Positions 34,694 through 43,209 of a stretch of 64,000 bases of DNA are shown piece by piece. Position numbers and translations under genes: made by a program. The notes beneath the pieces are model-generated. The model was not told the DNA's origin and made no database searches. It was given only the letters and a program-made list of their open reading frames with translations. This stretch comes from Hellea sp965224755 (GTDB lineage: Bacteria > Pseudomonadota > Alphaproteobacteria > Caulobacterales > Maricaulaceae), in NCBI GenBank assembly GCA_965224755.1, contig OZ245061.1, positions 2,418,001-2,482,000 on the forward strand. The letters are read 5' to 3'. How positions within the stretch are numbered: the first letter of the stretch is position 1; every line of letters starts with the position of its first letter.

Positions 34694-35629
34694 CTAAATC
34701 CCAAATAATGTCCTCGCCCCTAAAGCATCAGCTTTTATTTGTATTTTCAGAGCCTCAAAGCTTTCAAACTTCTGCTCAGCTCGAATAAAGCTGCGAAACC
34801 TAACATTTATCCTTTGCCCATATATATCGCGATCAAAATCAAAAATATGAACCTCTAATCGAGCCTCTTCGCCGCCGACCGTGGGGCGAACACCTGTATT
34901 AGCGATGGCTGGCAACCAAGTCTCCGAGTCCGGCAAGCATGCCTCAACACAGTAAACACCAAATTTAGGCCGTACCAATTCGCCAAAATCAAGATTGGCC
35001 GTGGGGAAATTTATCGTGCGCCCTCGCTGCGCACCCTGCTGCACAATGCCGTCCACAATCCAAGGCCGCGAAAGCATATGGGCGGCGTGAAAAACATCGC
35101 CTTGCTGCAAAGCTTTGCGAATTTCAGTGCTGCCATATTTACCGTAAAGCTTATGCAGGCCGACAGGCTTCATCGCCGTGATGCCAATCCCGCGCTCGGC
35201 GCAAAACCGCGCCAGACTTTCGACATCGCCGCAGCGGTTTTTACCAAAGCCGTAATCTTCCCCGACCACAACATGCCGAATACCCAAGCCCTGATAAAGG
35301 ACGCTTTCGACAAATTGCGTATCATCCATTTCCCTCAAATTATCATCAAAGGGAATTTCATAAAGCCTATCCACGCCAAGACTCGGCATGATAGAGGCGC
35401 GGACTTCAGGACTCATCAGCCGAAAAGGCGAGGCATCCGGTTTAAAATAGCGGTAAGGGTGCGGGCGAAACAGCCCTATGCCCAAAGGTGCAGACAGCCC
35501 GTCAGCTATTAATTTCGCTTCGGCGATGACCGCCTGATGCCCTCGGTGCAGGCCGTCAAAATTGCCCAACGCAATAACAGCGCCTTTGTCAGACTTTTGT
35601 AGATCTTTGTAGGTTTGAAGCGTTTTCAC
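34694..35629 (-). CDS. ribF: Bifunctional riboflavin kinase/FAD synthetase RibF
   Basis: Makes FMN from riboflavin and then FAD. The 311-residue protein has the N-terminal adenylyltransferase (GNFDGLHRGHQAVI with HxGH-type motif; EDYGFGKNRCGD) and the C-terminal flavokinase (GAQRGRTINFPTANL; FGVYCVEA; VHIFDFDRDIYGQRINVRF). The start is a GTG at 35629, 3 nt after the MaoC stop. The HAD-MaoC-ribF order on one strand indicates one operon. Confidence 0.95.
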   Translation of the reverse strand: MKTLQTYKDLQKSDKGAVIALGNFDGLHRGHQAVIAEAKLIADGLSAPLGIGLFRPHPYRYFKPDASPFRLMSPEVRASIMPSLGVDRLYEIPFDDNLREMDDTQFVESVLYQGLGIRHVVVGEDYGFGKNRCGDVESLARFCAERGIGITAMKPVGLHKLYGKYGSTEIRKALQQGDVFHAAHMLSRPWIVDGIVQQGAQRGRTINFPTANLDFGELVRPKFGVYCVEACLPDSETWLPAIANTGVRPTVGGEEARLEVHIFDFDRDIYGQRINVRFRSFIRAEQKFESFEALKIQIKADALGARTLFGI

Positions 35630-35632
35630 GGC

Positions 35633-36067
35633 CTAATCGGCAGGGCGCTTTTGCACAAAGACACCTGCATCACCGCGGCAGATTTTTACGCCGTTCACTT
35701 CGCAGTGACATTTCATCTTCACGCGGCCCGTCCGCTCATTAATTTCGACAACCTCAGCCACCGCCAAAACCTCGTCGCCGATGAAAACCGGTTTGCGAAA
35801 ACGCAAGTTCAATTCTACAAATACAGACCCCGGTCCCGGCAAATCATTGCCAACGATTGAAGAGACGAATGACGCCGTCAACGCGCCGTGGGCAATGCGC
35901 TGACCAAACTGGGTCGTCGCCGCATATTCGGCATCAACATGAATGGGGTTATTATCGCCCGTAATCTCGGCGAAAGTGTCAATCATCTCCGCCGTGATGG
36001 TGGCAGTGGTGGTCGCCTTCATGCCGATTTTCATGTCTTCGAGATAGTATTTTACATTTTCAGTCAT
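35633..36067 (-). CDS. MaoC-family (R)-enoyl-CoA hydratase-like protein
   Basis: Hot-dog-fold protein of 144 residues. The R-hydratase signature is clear: FAEITGDNNPIHVDAEYAATTQFGQRIAHGALTAS, with the catalytic Asp and His in GDNNPIH. Members hydrate trans-2-enoyl-CoA to (R)-3-hydroxyacyl-CoA or take part in related acyl-CoA chemistry. It lies between a HAD phosphatase gene and ribF with short gaps, so it is probably in that operon, though a functional link to flavin synthesis is not obvious. Confidence 0.9.
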   Translation of the reverse strand: MTENVKYYLEDMKIGMKATTTATITAEMIDTFAEITGDNNPIHVDAEYAATTQFGQRIAHGALTASFVSSIVGNDLPGPGSVFVELNLRFRKPVFIGDEVLAVAEVVEINERTGRVKMKCHCEVNGVKICRGDAGVFVQKRPAD

Positions 36068-36095
36068 GAGGGTTCCCTAGCAAATTGCAGGCGCC

Positions 36096-36932
36096 TTACC
36101 AAGACAAATTAGGCGCCATATAACGCGCCGTAATTCGGTGTTCTTGTAAGAGCGCCTTGAATTTTTCTTCTGTCTCGCCGTAAAGCCCGTCCTGAACAAA
36201 CAGGCAATCATAATCTTGTTGCTGCGCCCCTAAAACATCGGTGAAAATATTGTCGCCAATACAAAGCACGCGGTCAGCGGTTGGCACATAGCCCAAAACT
36301 TCGCCCATCCAGGCACGCGCCAAACGGTAAATCGGCTCATGCGGCTTACCTGCATAAATCACCTCGCCGCCAAGCCGTTCATAGAGCTGAGCCAAAGCCC
36401 CGCCGCAATAGACAATCTTGCCGCCAATACGCACGCGAATATCTGGATTGGCACAAATAAATGGCAAACCATTATCGCGCGCCGTTGTCAGAAGCTCGGT
36501 ATAATCATCGGGCGTTTCGTGGTCATGGAACAGTCCTGTACAGGTGATAAATTCAGCGTCGTCAATATCCGCGAAGTCCATTTCCAGTGTCTCGTAAAGC
36601 ACATCATCGCGCGGAGGGCCGAGCTTAAAGGCCGGGCCAGGCGCGCGGCGGGCAAGCTCGTCAATTGTCGCGTCCCCCGACGTCACAACCGCGTCCCAGA
36701 ACTCGCCGGGCACGCCAATTTCGGCAAAGGCTTCGGGAATGGAGACGGAAGGCTTGGGCGAATTTGATATCAGAATAACAGTGCCCTGGTCGCCGCGAAA
36801 GCGTTCCAAAGCCTCACAAGCCTCGCTGAAAACATCGCGGCCATTATGAATAACGCCCCAAATATCGCAAAGCACGGCATCATAATCATCGGCGATTTGC
36901 CCGAGGCCGGAGAGGGATTTGAAATCTGTCAT
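36096..36932 (-). CDS. TIGR01459-type HAD-family hydrolase
   Basis: Phosphatase-like protein of 278 residues of the HAD class IIA group. Motif I reads AVLCDIWGVIHNG (nucleophile Asp at about residue 20), motif II VILISNSPKPS, and the C-terminal motif is RVLCIGDNIFTDVLGAQQQDYDCLFV. This NagD-like subgroup is typical of alphaproteobacteria and often lies by ribF, as here. It may dephosphorylate small metabolites, perhaps flavin-pathway intermediates, but this is inference. Confidence 0.9.
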   Translation of the reverse strand: MTDFKSLSGLGQIADDYDAVLCDIWGVIHNGRDVFSEACEALERFRGDQGTVILISNSPKPSVSIPEAFAEIGVPGEFWDAVVTSGDATIDELARRAPGPAFKLGPPRDDVLYETLEMDFADIDDAEFITCTGLFHDHETPDDYTELLTTARDNGLPFICANPDIRVRIGGKIVYCGGALAQLYERLGGEVIYAGKPHEPIYRLARAWMGEVLGYVPTADRVLCIGDNIFTDVLGAQQQDYDCLFVQDGLYGETEEKFKALLQEHRITARYMAPNLSW

Positions 36933-36947
36933 GGGTTAATCCTGCCC

Positions 36948-39380
36948 TTAATCCAGCGGCTCACAATGCCAGCAGGTTTCCATTTGGCCTATCGTATAAT
37001 TATTCTGCCCAATAGGGCCGCCGGGAGGGAGGGGCTTTGGTTTTACAGCCGTGTCTTTAGCCTTAGCGGGGCGCTCAAGATACGCGTCAATCAAGCTGAC
37101 CAGCCATGATCCATGGCCTGAGCCCTTGGCCCGTAAATCCCCGCGAAGAAGCCGCAGCATTCTATCCGCTCTGGCCTTGACGCCAGGCGCCGCGTCGCTC
37201 TCGGCCAAATCCATCAAAGCGAAAACAAAACGCGCCTGCACAGCTTTGGCGATTTCGCCTGTGCGGCCCGCAGACGGGCGGCGCATGACATATTCGCGCG
37301 TTGTATTCAACATATCCATCAGGCCCAGATTACGGGAGTCGCGGCGTTTAAATTCTACGAGCCTTGCCGCGCGGCGTTTGTCGAGCAGCACATCAAAGGT
37401 TAGGTCTGCCGCAGTGTCCGCCGCCGCCGAGACGTCAAAAGCCGGATAGGCGGTACGGCGGAAAAGCTCGCGGTCACTATCGGCAATGGAATAGCTCACA
37501 AGATTGGGCGTGAGCAGGGCCAAAGTCTCGTCTTTAATATCGAGCGCTTTGGGATTAAGCGTTCGCAAAACGGCATTTAGAGCGGCGCGCTGACGGACGG
37601 CAGGTACAATTTTCGCCGCAGGCTGACCATCTCCGTTCAGACCATAATTAAATTCCATCCCGCCGATGACTTTTGCCGCCGCAGCGGTCTGGTAGCGGTG
37701 ATAAAGATAGATCGGGACAATAACTTTATTCAGATCTGAGACAGGCTGCCCTTGCTGAATACGGTCAGCGCCAAAATTATCCAGCGCCAGCTTACGCACA
37801 GCCATGACCTGATCCAGCGCCGCGACAGGGTCGGCACCGTTATCCCAGATATTACCCAGCGGATGAGCTGTGCCAATGCTGCGCGTATCACTATCCGCGA
37901 CATAGGCGAGGCCGCGTTTGAGGGCGTCTTGCACCAGCGCATTTCTCTGCGCATCTGTCTTATCGCCGTAAAGCCAAGCCGCCGAGAACTTATCCCATTC
38001 GCCAACGCCAACGCCGTAAGTCTGGCTGAAATCCATCTTGCCATTGGTGACCCGCACATCCGGCGCGGGATAATCCATGACCGAGCCTTTGCCGTAAGTG
38101 CTGGCCGCGAAATTATGGGCAAAACCAAGCGAATGGCCGACTTCATGGGCGGCAAGTTGGCGGATACGATCCAGCGCCAATTCGACAGGGTCGTCATCTG
38201 TGCCGCTATCGGTTTTCGCTGTCCCTGCCAGCCCTTCAAAAATCATCCGGTCTTGGCGAACGCGCAAGGAGCCAAGATTGACATGGCCTTTGAGCATTTC
38301 GCCCGTGCGCGGATCCGACACGCCGCCGCCATAAGACCAGCCCCGCGTTTGGCGGTGTACCCATTGCACCACATTATAGCGAATATCGAGCGGATGAACA
38401 TCTTCCGGCAGGACTTCGACGCGGAAACCGTCAGCATAGCCCGCCGCCGCAAAGGCGTCCTTCCACCAGCTTGCCCCGTCAATCAGAGCTTGGCGGATAG
38501 GCTCCGGCGCGCCGCTATCAATGTAAAACACGATAGGGTTTATCGTCTCGCCCGCCGCGTTTTTCTGGAGGCGATAACGCCGTGCAAGCCGGGTTTCGAT
38601 TGGCGCTGATAAAGCCGCGCTGTAATCATAATGCACGTCTTCAATCACGCCCGCGCGCGGATCGGATTTCAGCGGCGCGTAGCCAGCTTCGGGGAGCCTT
38701 GCGAAAGAATGATGCTGTATGAGGGTGGCATCAAGGCCATTAGCGGCAGTGGTTGAAAACTCCCGTCCCGGTTTAGCAGAGGAGAGCGTAAAAAACACAT
38801 CCATCTCTACATTATCAGGGAAAGCATAGACATTGGCCGTATCCACAAGAGTACGGTCTTTGGCGAGGGAAAAGCTGCCTTGCTCACTATCTTTAAGATA
38901 TTGTACGAGGTTGAGCACATCACTGGTGAGGAAATCCGTCAGGTCAATGACCAATCCGTCTGAACCTTTCGCCACATCAGCGCTGGCCAGGAATGACCGC
39001 GCAAAGCTTTCCCGCACTGCCCGCTCTTCCAAAGGATTATTGGGATTAGCGCGATATTGCAGATTTTCCGCTTCGATGATGACTTTATTGCCCAGCTTGC
39101 GAAAGACGATAATCTTACCGCTATCGCCCCACCCCCGGTCAAGCCCGACAGGATTAGAGCCAAGCCCGGCTGTGAGCCGCGCCGTATGGATAAGCCGCAA
39201 AGACACGCCGTCCTCTCCCGCTTTAGGAAGTTTTATCAGCACCTTATTTTCGGCCTTATTGACATAAAGATCAATAAATCCTGCGCGGTGATCTAGCCCT
39301 GCCAGAGGGTCAGACTTACTAGACGTGGGCGCACAAGACGCGAGCAAAATCGCCAAAATTACTGTCAGAAAAATGCGCAT
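36948..39380 (-). CDS. Large zinc-dependent metalloprotease lipoprotein
   Basis: Exported protein of 810 residues. The ATG at 39380 has AGGGG 9 nt upstream and gives a lipoprotein signal (MRIFLTVILAILLASC). The middle contains the metzincin-like zinc motif HEVGHSLGFAHNF (HExGHxxGxxH; about residue 410), preceded by FYIDSGAPEPIRQALIDGASWWKDAF and YNVVQWVHR. This matches the zinc-dependent metalloproteases with DUF5117/DUF4953-type regions common in environmental proteobacteria and Bacteroidota. It is 15 nt upstream of the HAD gene on the same strand. Confidence 0.9.
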   Translation of the reverse strand: MRIFLTVILAILLASCAPTSSKSDPLAGLDHRAGFIDLYVNKAENKVLIKLPKAGEDGVSLRLIHTARLTAGLGSNPVGLDRGWGDSGKIIVFRKLGNKVIIEAENLQYRANPNNPLEERAVRESFARSFLASADVAKGSDGLVIDLTDFLTSDVLNLVQYLKDSEQGSFSLAKDRTLVDTANVYAFPDNVEMDVFFTLSSAKPGREFSTTAANGLDATLIQHHSFARLPEAGYAPLKSDPRAGVIEDVHYDYSAALSAPIETRLARRYRLQKNAAGETINPIVFYIDSGAPEPIRQALIDGASWWKDAFAAAGYADGFRVEVLPEDVHPLDIRYNVVQWVHRQTRGWSYGGGVSDPRTGEMLKGHVNLGSLRVRQDRMIFEGLAGTAKTDSGTDDDPVELALDRIRQLAAHEVGHSLGFAHNFAASTYGKGSVMDYPAPDVRVTNGKMDFSQTYGVGVGEWDKFSAAWLYGDKTDAQRNALVQDALKRGLAYVADSDTRSIGTAHPLGNIWDNGADPVAALDQVMAVRKLALDNFGADRIQQGQPVSDLNKVIVPIYLYHRYQTAAAAKVIGGMEFNYGLNGDGQPAAKIVPAVRQRAALNAVLRTLNPKALDIKDETLALLTPNLVSYSIADSDRELFRRTAYPAFDVSAAADTAADLTFDVLLDKRRAARLVEFKRRDSRNLGLMDMLNTTREYVMRRPSAGRTGEIAKAVQARFVFALMDLAESDAAPGVKARADRMLRLLRGDLRAKGSGHGSWLVSLIDAYLERPAKAKDTAVKPKPLPPGGPIGQNNYTIGQMETCWHCEPLD

Positions 39381-39406
39381 ATTAATCATCCCCTAAACCC
39401 CGTCGC

Positions 39407-39787
39407 CTAAGTCTTGTCATGCAGATCAGAAATATTCTGTTCCCAATTCTGCCCGTCAAATTCGATAGTCTTGGATATAGCCAATGTTTCGCCCTCAACA
39501 CAACGTAAATTGACGCTGTATTTATCGGGATGGGAGCGCGGCTGATAGAGCGGCTTGACCCCGCAAGTCGGGCAGAAGGTGTGTTTGGCCGTGCGCGAGC
39601 CGAATGTGTAGGGGGTCATGTGATCTTCGCCGCTCAAAAAAACTAAATCCTCATGCGGGATAAAAACGTGCTCAAACCCCGTCTTATTGCAGATAGAGCA
39701 ATTACACAGGGTCACGCTGACCGCGCCCGGCGCTTCAAATTCAAAACTGACTGCGCCGCAATGACATCCGCCTGAATGTTTAGGCAT
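39407..39787 (-). CDS. GFA/CENP-V-family zinc-binding protein
   Basis: Small protein of 126 residues of the Gfa family, named for glutathione-dependent formaldehyde-activating enzyme. The zinc-binding cysteines are all present: GGCHCGAVSFEF (CxC), CNCSICNKTG (CxCxxC) and FCPTCGVKPLY (CxxC). Many members lack proven Gfa activity, so only the fold and zinc sites are firm. Its start overlaps the end of the DUF1697 gene by 8 nt. Confidence 0.9.
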   Translation of the reverse strand: MPKHSGGCHCGAVSFEFEAPGAVSVTLCNCSICNKTGFEHVFIPHEDLVFLSGEDHMTPYTFGSRTAKHTFCPTCGVKPLYQPRSHPDKYSVNLRCVEGETLAISKTIEFDGQNWEQNISDLHDKT

Positions 39788-40328
39788 TTTCGCCTCCGGT
39801 CATGTGAAGAAGTTTTTGCACCGTGTTCCAATTTCGCCCTGTCGCCGAAACGCCTAATAATTTTTCAGCTTTTGTCATAATTTTAGAGCGCGCAGCCCCG
39901 TCCCCCGCATAAAAATAGAAAACACGGTCAATGATATCCCATTTTTCATTCTCTGTTGCGAGCTGGTTTAACGTGTCTCTATCAGGGCTTTCCGGCACCT
40001 CGCTGAGGAAAGACAGAAACATCCAATTCGGGGAGTCAAATTTTTGCCCGAAAGGATTGCGATTTGCAGCGTCTTCCAACGCATCCCCCGACAAAACCAT
40101 GACATTGGCCTGAATATCGAATTTATCGTCCAATACGGCTTTCACCACATCCGAAACATCGTCAGCGCTCAAATTGTCTTTCGCCGTCAAAACAACATTG
40201 CCGCTCTGGATATAGGTTTTAACCTGCTCAAATCCCGCAGCCGTCAAAGCCGCGCGCAATTCCGCCATGGGCAATTTATTATTGCCGCCAACATTGACGC
40301 CGCGGAGCAAGGCAATCCAAGTCTTCAT
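39780..40328 (-). CDS. DUF1697 domain protein
   Basis: Cytosolic protein of 182 residues of DUF1697. The family-typical start WIALLRGVNVGGNNKLPMAELRAALTAAGFEQVKTYIQSGNVVLTA is present, and the C-terminal part ends FYFYAGDGAARSKIM...GVSATGRNWNTVQKLLHM. The ATG at 40328 is chosen to fit the family N-terminus; the longer open frame upstream runs into the divergent thiE gene. Function unknown. It is translationally linked to the downstream GFA gene. Confidence 0.88.
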   Translation of the reverse strand: MKTWIALLRGVNVGGNNKLPMAELRAALTAAGFEQVKTYIQSGNVVLTAKDNLSADDVSDVVKAVLDDKFDIQANVMVLSGDALEDAANRNPFGQKFDSPNWMFLSFLSEVPESPDRDTLNQLATENEKWDIIDRVFYFYAGDGAARSKIMTKAEKLLGVSATGRNWNTVQKLLHMTGGENA

Positions 40329-40394
40329 AGGCCAGATATTCATACCGCCTTTTACGCACTGGACGCAAAAGCACAATGCCGCCATATAGCCCCT

Positions 40395-41063
40395 ATGAGC
40401 AAAACCGATATTGCCCCTTGTCAGATTTACCTGATTACGCCGCCGCAAATTACGGATATGGTAGCATTTTGCGTAGATTTACGCGCGGCCCTGTCGGCTG
40501 CGCCTGTCGCCTGCCTGCAAATCCGCCTCAAAGAGGTGAATGGCGACAAAATGCCAAATTCAGCCATTGTTCAGGCGGCATCTGCCATAACGCCGATATG
40601 TCACGAATTCGGGACCTTGGTAATTATCAATGATAATCCCGAATTAGCTAAGGAATGTAATGCAGATGGTTGCCATATCGGACAAAACGACATGGACTAT
40701 TTTTCATGCCGAGAACTGCTCGGCGGGGATGCCATTATCGGCGTTACCTGTCATAATTCCAAAGAACTGGCCTTTAAGGCCGCAAATGCCGGCGCGGATT
40801 ATGTCGCTTTTGGCGCGTTTTTCGAGACGCAAACCAAAAAGGCTAAAGCCCGCGCTGAATTGGAGATTTTAGAATGGTGGCACGAAGCTGTCGAAATACC
40901 GAGCGTCGCGATTGGCGGGATAAATCCAGCCAACGCCGCGAAAGTAATACAGGCGGGCGCGGATTTCATCGCGGTCTCCTCGGGCGTCTGGGCGCATCCG
41001 GACGGGCCGGCCTGCGCAGTCTCGCAATTACATCAGCTCTGCTTGGAACATTCGCGCTCGTAG
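40395..41063 (+). CDS. thiE: Thiamine phosphate synthase (ThiE-like)
   Basis: TIM-barrel enzyme that joins the pyrimidine and thiazole moieties of thiamine. The 222-residue protein shows VACLQIRLKEV, GTLVIINDNPELAKECNADGCHIGQNDMDY (substrate loop), IIGVTCHNSKELAFKAANAGADYVAFGAFFETQTK and IPSVAIGGINPANAAKVIQAGADFIAVSSGVW. The ATG at 40395 gives the normal N-terminus. Its last 190 bp overlap, in another frame, the open frame of the Sel1-repeat gene. No other thiamine genes are near. Confidence 0.9.
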   Translation: MSKTDIAPCQIYLITPPQITDMVAFCVDLRAALSAAPVACLQIRLKEVNGDKMPNSAIVQAASAITPICHEFGTLVIINDNPELAKECNADGCHIGQNDMDYFSCRELLGGDAIIGVTCHNSKELAFKAANAGADYVAFGAFFETQTKKAKARAELEILEWWHEAVEIPSVAIGGINPANAAKVIQAGADFIAVSSGVWAHPDGPACAVSQLHQLCLEHSRS

Positions 41064-42040
41064 CCCCGTCTTATGCCAGCCCCTCTCTAGCCGGCCCGGA
41101 CGGCCCGATGACCACTTTTGAGCAAACGCTGGCCACCTATAAACGCGGCGATAAAGTCTCTGCGCTCTATGAGGCCCGCGCTCTGGGCCTGATGGGTAAT
41201 TCCGATGCGCAGGTCTTGGTCGGTCATATCCTGCGCAAAGGCGAGGCGGGAACCATCAACTTGATTGAAGCCCGCGACTGGTTCCAGAAAGCCGCCCTGA
41301 AAGGCCATCCCGACGCTATGGTCGCGCTTGGCGATATGGCGATTAAAAACGAGGCCGGCCTGACCCATGCCGACGCCATCAATTACCTGACCCGCGCCTC
41401 GGATATGGGGCGCACAGACGCGATGAAAGCGCTGGCCGATTTACACCGCACAGGACAAGGCACGGTGCAAAATAGTGACGAGTCCAAACGCTGGCTGCTC
41501 AAAGCCTCGCAAAGCTTTGACAAAGACGCAGCCAAAAAACTCGGAGATCAGTATTTTGAGAGCGACCCCAAGCAAGCGCTGAAATATTACGAACAGGCCG
41601 CCGAGGCGGGCAATATCAAGGCCGCCTATATTGCCGGCGTGATGTATGCGGAAAATTATAATATTCGTCCCAATTCAACGAAATCCGCCGCGCTGCTGAA
41701 GCAAGCGGCTAAAGGCGGACACGCAGCCGCTCAGGCCGATTACGGCCTCTTGGTTTATCAAGGTTATGGAGCGACAAAATCCGACAGCGAAGCGGCTGAC
41801 TGGTTTAAAAAGTCAGCAATGGCCGGCGACAAAGAAGGTCAGTTTCTCTATGCCTTCACCCTCGCCAAGGGCGAAGGCGTGGCGCAAAACTTTGAAGAGG
41901 CCTATTATTGGCTGTTAAAATCCGGCCAAAGCAGCGTCGATGATTATGACAAAGACCGCAATGAGCTTAAAAAACGTCTCGAAGCCAATGTTGATCCGAA
42001 TGTGCTCAGCCGCGCCCGCAATCGCGCCGAAGCAAGATAG
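40874..42040 (+). CDS. Sel1-repeat (TPR-like) exported protein
   Basis: Protein of up to 388 residues made of Sel1-like repeats (GNSDAQVLVGHILRKGE, GHPDAMVALGDMAIKNE, GHAAAQADYGLLVYQGYG, GDKEGQFLYAFTLAKGEG), which form helical scaffolds for protein binding. The start is unresolved: the only ATG upstream of the hydrophobic segment LRSLAITSALLGTFALVAPSYAS is at 40874, which makes a 47-residue basic leader and overlaps thiE by 190 bp. The next ATG, 41108, would delete that signal-like segment. A non-ATG start near 41015 is also possible. The protein is likely periplasmic if the signal is used. Confidence 0.8.
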   Translation: MVARSCRNTERRDWRDKSSQRRESNTGGRGFHRGLLGRLGASGRAGLRSLAITSALLGTFALVAPSYASPSLAGPDGPMTTFEQTLATYKRGDKVSALYEARALGLMGNSDAQVLVGHILRKGEAGTINLIEARDWFQKAALKGHPDAMVALGDMAIKNEAGLTHADAINYLTRASDMGRTDAMKALADLHRTGQGTVQNSDESKRWLLKASQSFDKDAAKKLGDQYFESDPKQALKYYEQAAEAGNIKAAYIAGVMYAENYNIRPNSTKSAALLKQAAKGGHAAAQADYGLLVYQGYGATKSDSEAADWFKKSAMAGDKEGQFLYAFTLAKGEGVAQNFEEAYYWLLKSGQSSVDDYDKDRNELKKRLEANVDPNVLSRARNRAEAR

Positions 42041-42096
42041 ATAGATAGACCTTTATCCCTTGTTATATAAATTGTCTGTTGTCATAATGACAAACA

Positions 42097-43047
42097 GTGA
42101 GCATTTTTAGTTACTTTCGCGGTGTTAAGATCCACCACAGAACCGTTTTGTTGCCCTATACGGGAACAAAAATTGCATTAGACAGAGCCTTTTTCAAAAG
42201 CGCTGCCGCTGTCATAAAACTCAATAGCTATGTATTGGTTTCGCGGTTTGCGCGATTTGCGACGGGGCGAGGCAGGGGCAAAACCATCGCCTTTTATCCG
42301 CAGCCCGCCGGGCCTTGGTATAATGCCTGGATTGCCGCGCATATGGCAGGGTTGAAAATCATTTCTGATCCCTATCAAGCTGATTATATTTTTATCTTTG
42401 ATGATGCTACGTATTCCTCTGCCGGAGAGCGTTTAAGCGCAGAGCTTAGCAACAAGGCCATCAATCATCGTATAAGCGATATTTCCAAACGCCATGTCAG
42501 CGAGGTTTTTAAAGATATATTCGGCTATAGTGTGGACATTGATCCCTTGACGCATCATGGCCCTGCCGTTCGCAAATCCAACGCCAATGGCACTCATGAT
42601 GGCGAGATCATTACTTGCCCGATAGACCCGCTCACTATTCGTGATGACTGCGTTTACCAGAAACTGATCGACAGTACATTTAACGGCACGACTTGCGAGG
42701 ATCTGCGCATTGCCTATGTTCTGGGCGATATTCCTGTTGTATCGCATAAGCACATAAAGATCAGTAAGCGCTTTGGGACGGATTATGCGCGCGTTGATGT
42801 TAAAACGGCTTCCGATGTTTTTTCTAAGGGTGAATTGGACTTGCTTATAAGGTTTTGCAAAAAAATGGGATTGGATTTTGGCGCTGTCGATGTGCTTCGC
42901 GATAAGCATGACGGACGTCTTTATGTCGTTGATGTCAACAAAACCTGCATGCCGGTCTTGTCGCTAAGTCTGCGCGAGCAGGTAAAATCCTTTCGGCGAA
43001 TTGCGCAGACTCTTTCAAAAACCTTGGCCGCCGCCTCGCCGATGTGA
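42097..43047 (+). CDS. ATP-grasp-like hypothetical protein
   Basis: Protein of 316 residues starting at GTG 42097. The C-terminal part resembles the metal-binding end of ATP-grasp ligases (KKMGLDFGAVDVLRDKHDGRLYVVDVNKTCMPVLSLS, with the D and N of the DxNxx pattern), and the middle has RIAYVLGDIPVVSHKHIKISKRFG. The N-terminal part (GPWYNAWIAAHMAGLKIISDPYQADYIFIFDD) is not a family I can name. No biosynthetic partner genes are adjacent; cbbR follows on the opposite strand. The substrate is unknown. DNA composition is slightly more AT-rich than the neighbours. Confidence 0.65.
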   Translation: MSIFSYFRGVKIHHRTVLLPYTGTKIALDRAFFKSAAAVIKLNSYVLVSRFARFATGRGRGKTIAFYPQPAGPWYNAWIAAHMAGLKIISDPYQADYIFIFDDATYSSAGERLSAELSNKAINHRISDISKRHVSEVFKDIFGYSVDIDPLTHHGPAVRKSNANGTHDGEIITCPIDPLTIRDDCVYQKLIDSTFNGTTCEDLRIAYVLGDIPVVSHKHIKISKRFGTDYARVDVKTASDVFSKGELDLLIRFCKKMGLDFGAVDVLRDKHDGRLYVVDVNKTCMPVLSLSLREQVKSFRRIAQTLSKTLAAASPM

Positions 43048-43209
43048 TGGGTTGACCAAAACCAAAAACTTTCGGATATTAAAAGATATGGCAGCATCCC
43101 TCACCAAAGGCAGGGTGAAAAAGGGTTGCGCGGCCTTGAAGCTCTTTTGATCTATCTATTATATGTGTTCGTGCCGGGCTTGTAAGCCATATATGGCGAT
43201 ACAAAATAA

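Noticed and set aside
37752..38609. Plus-strand open frame of 285 codons opposite the metalloprotease
   Set aside because: Antisense to the conserved zinc-site region of a real gene; no recognisable family.
40044..40394. N-terminal extension of the ThiE frame
   Set aside because: It is antisense to the DUF1697 gene; the ThiE family start fits the ATG at 40395.
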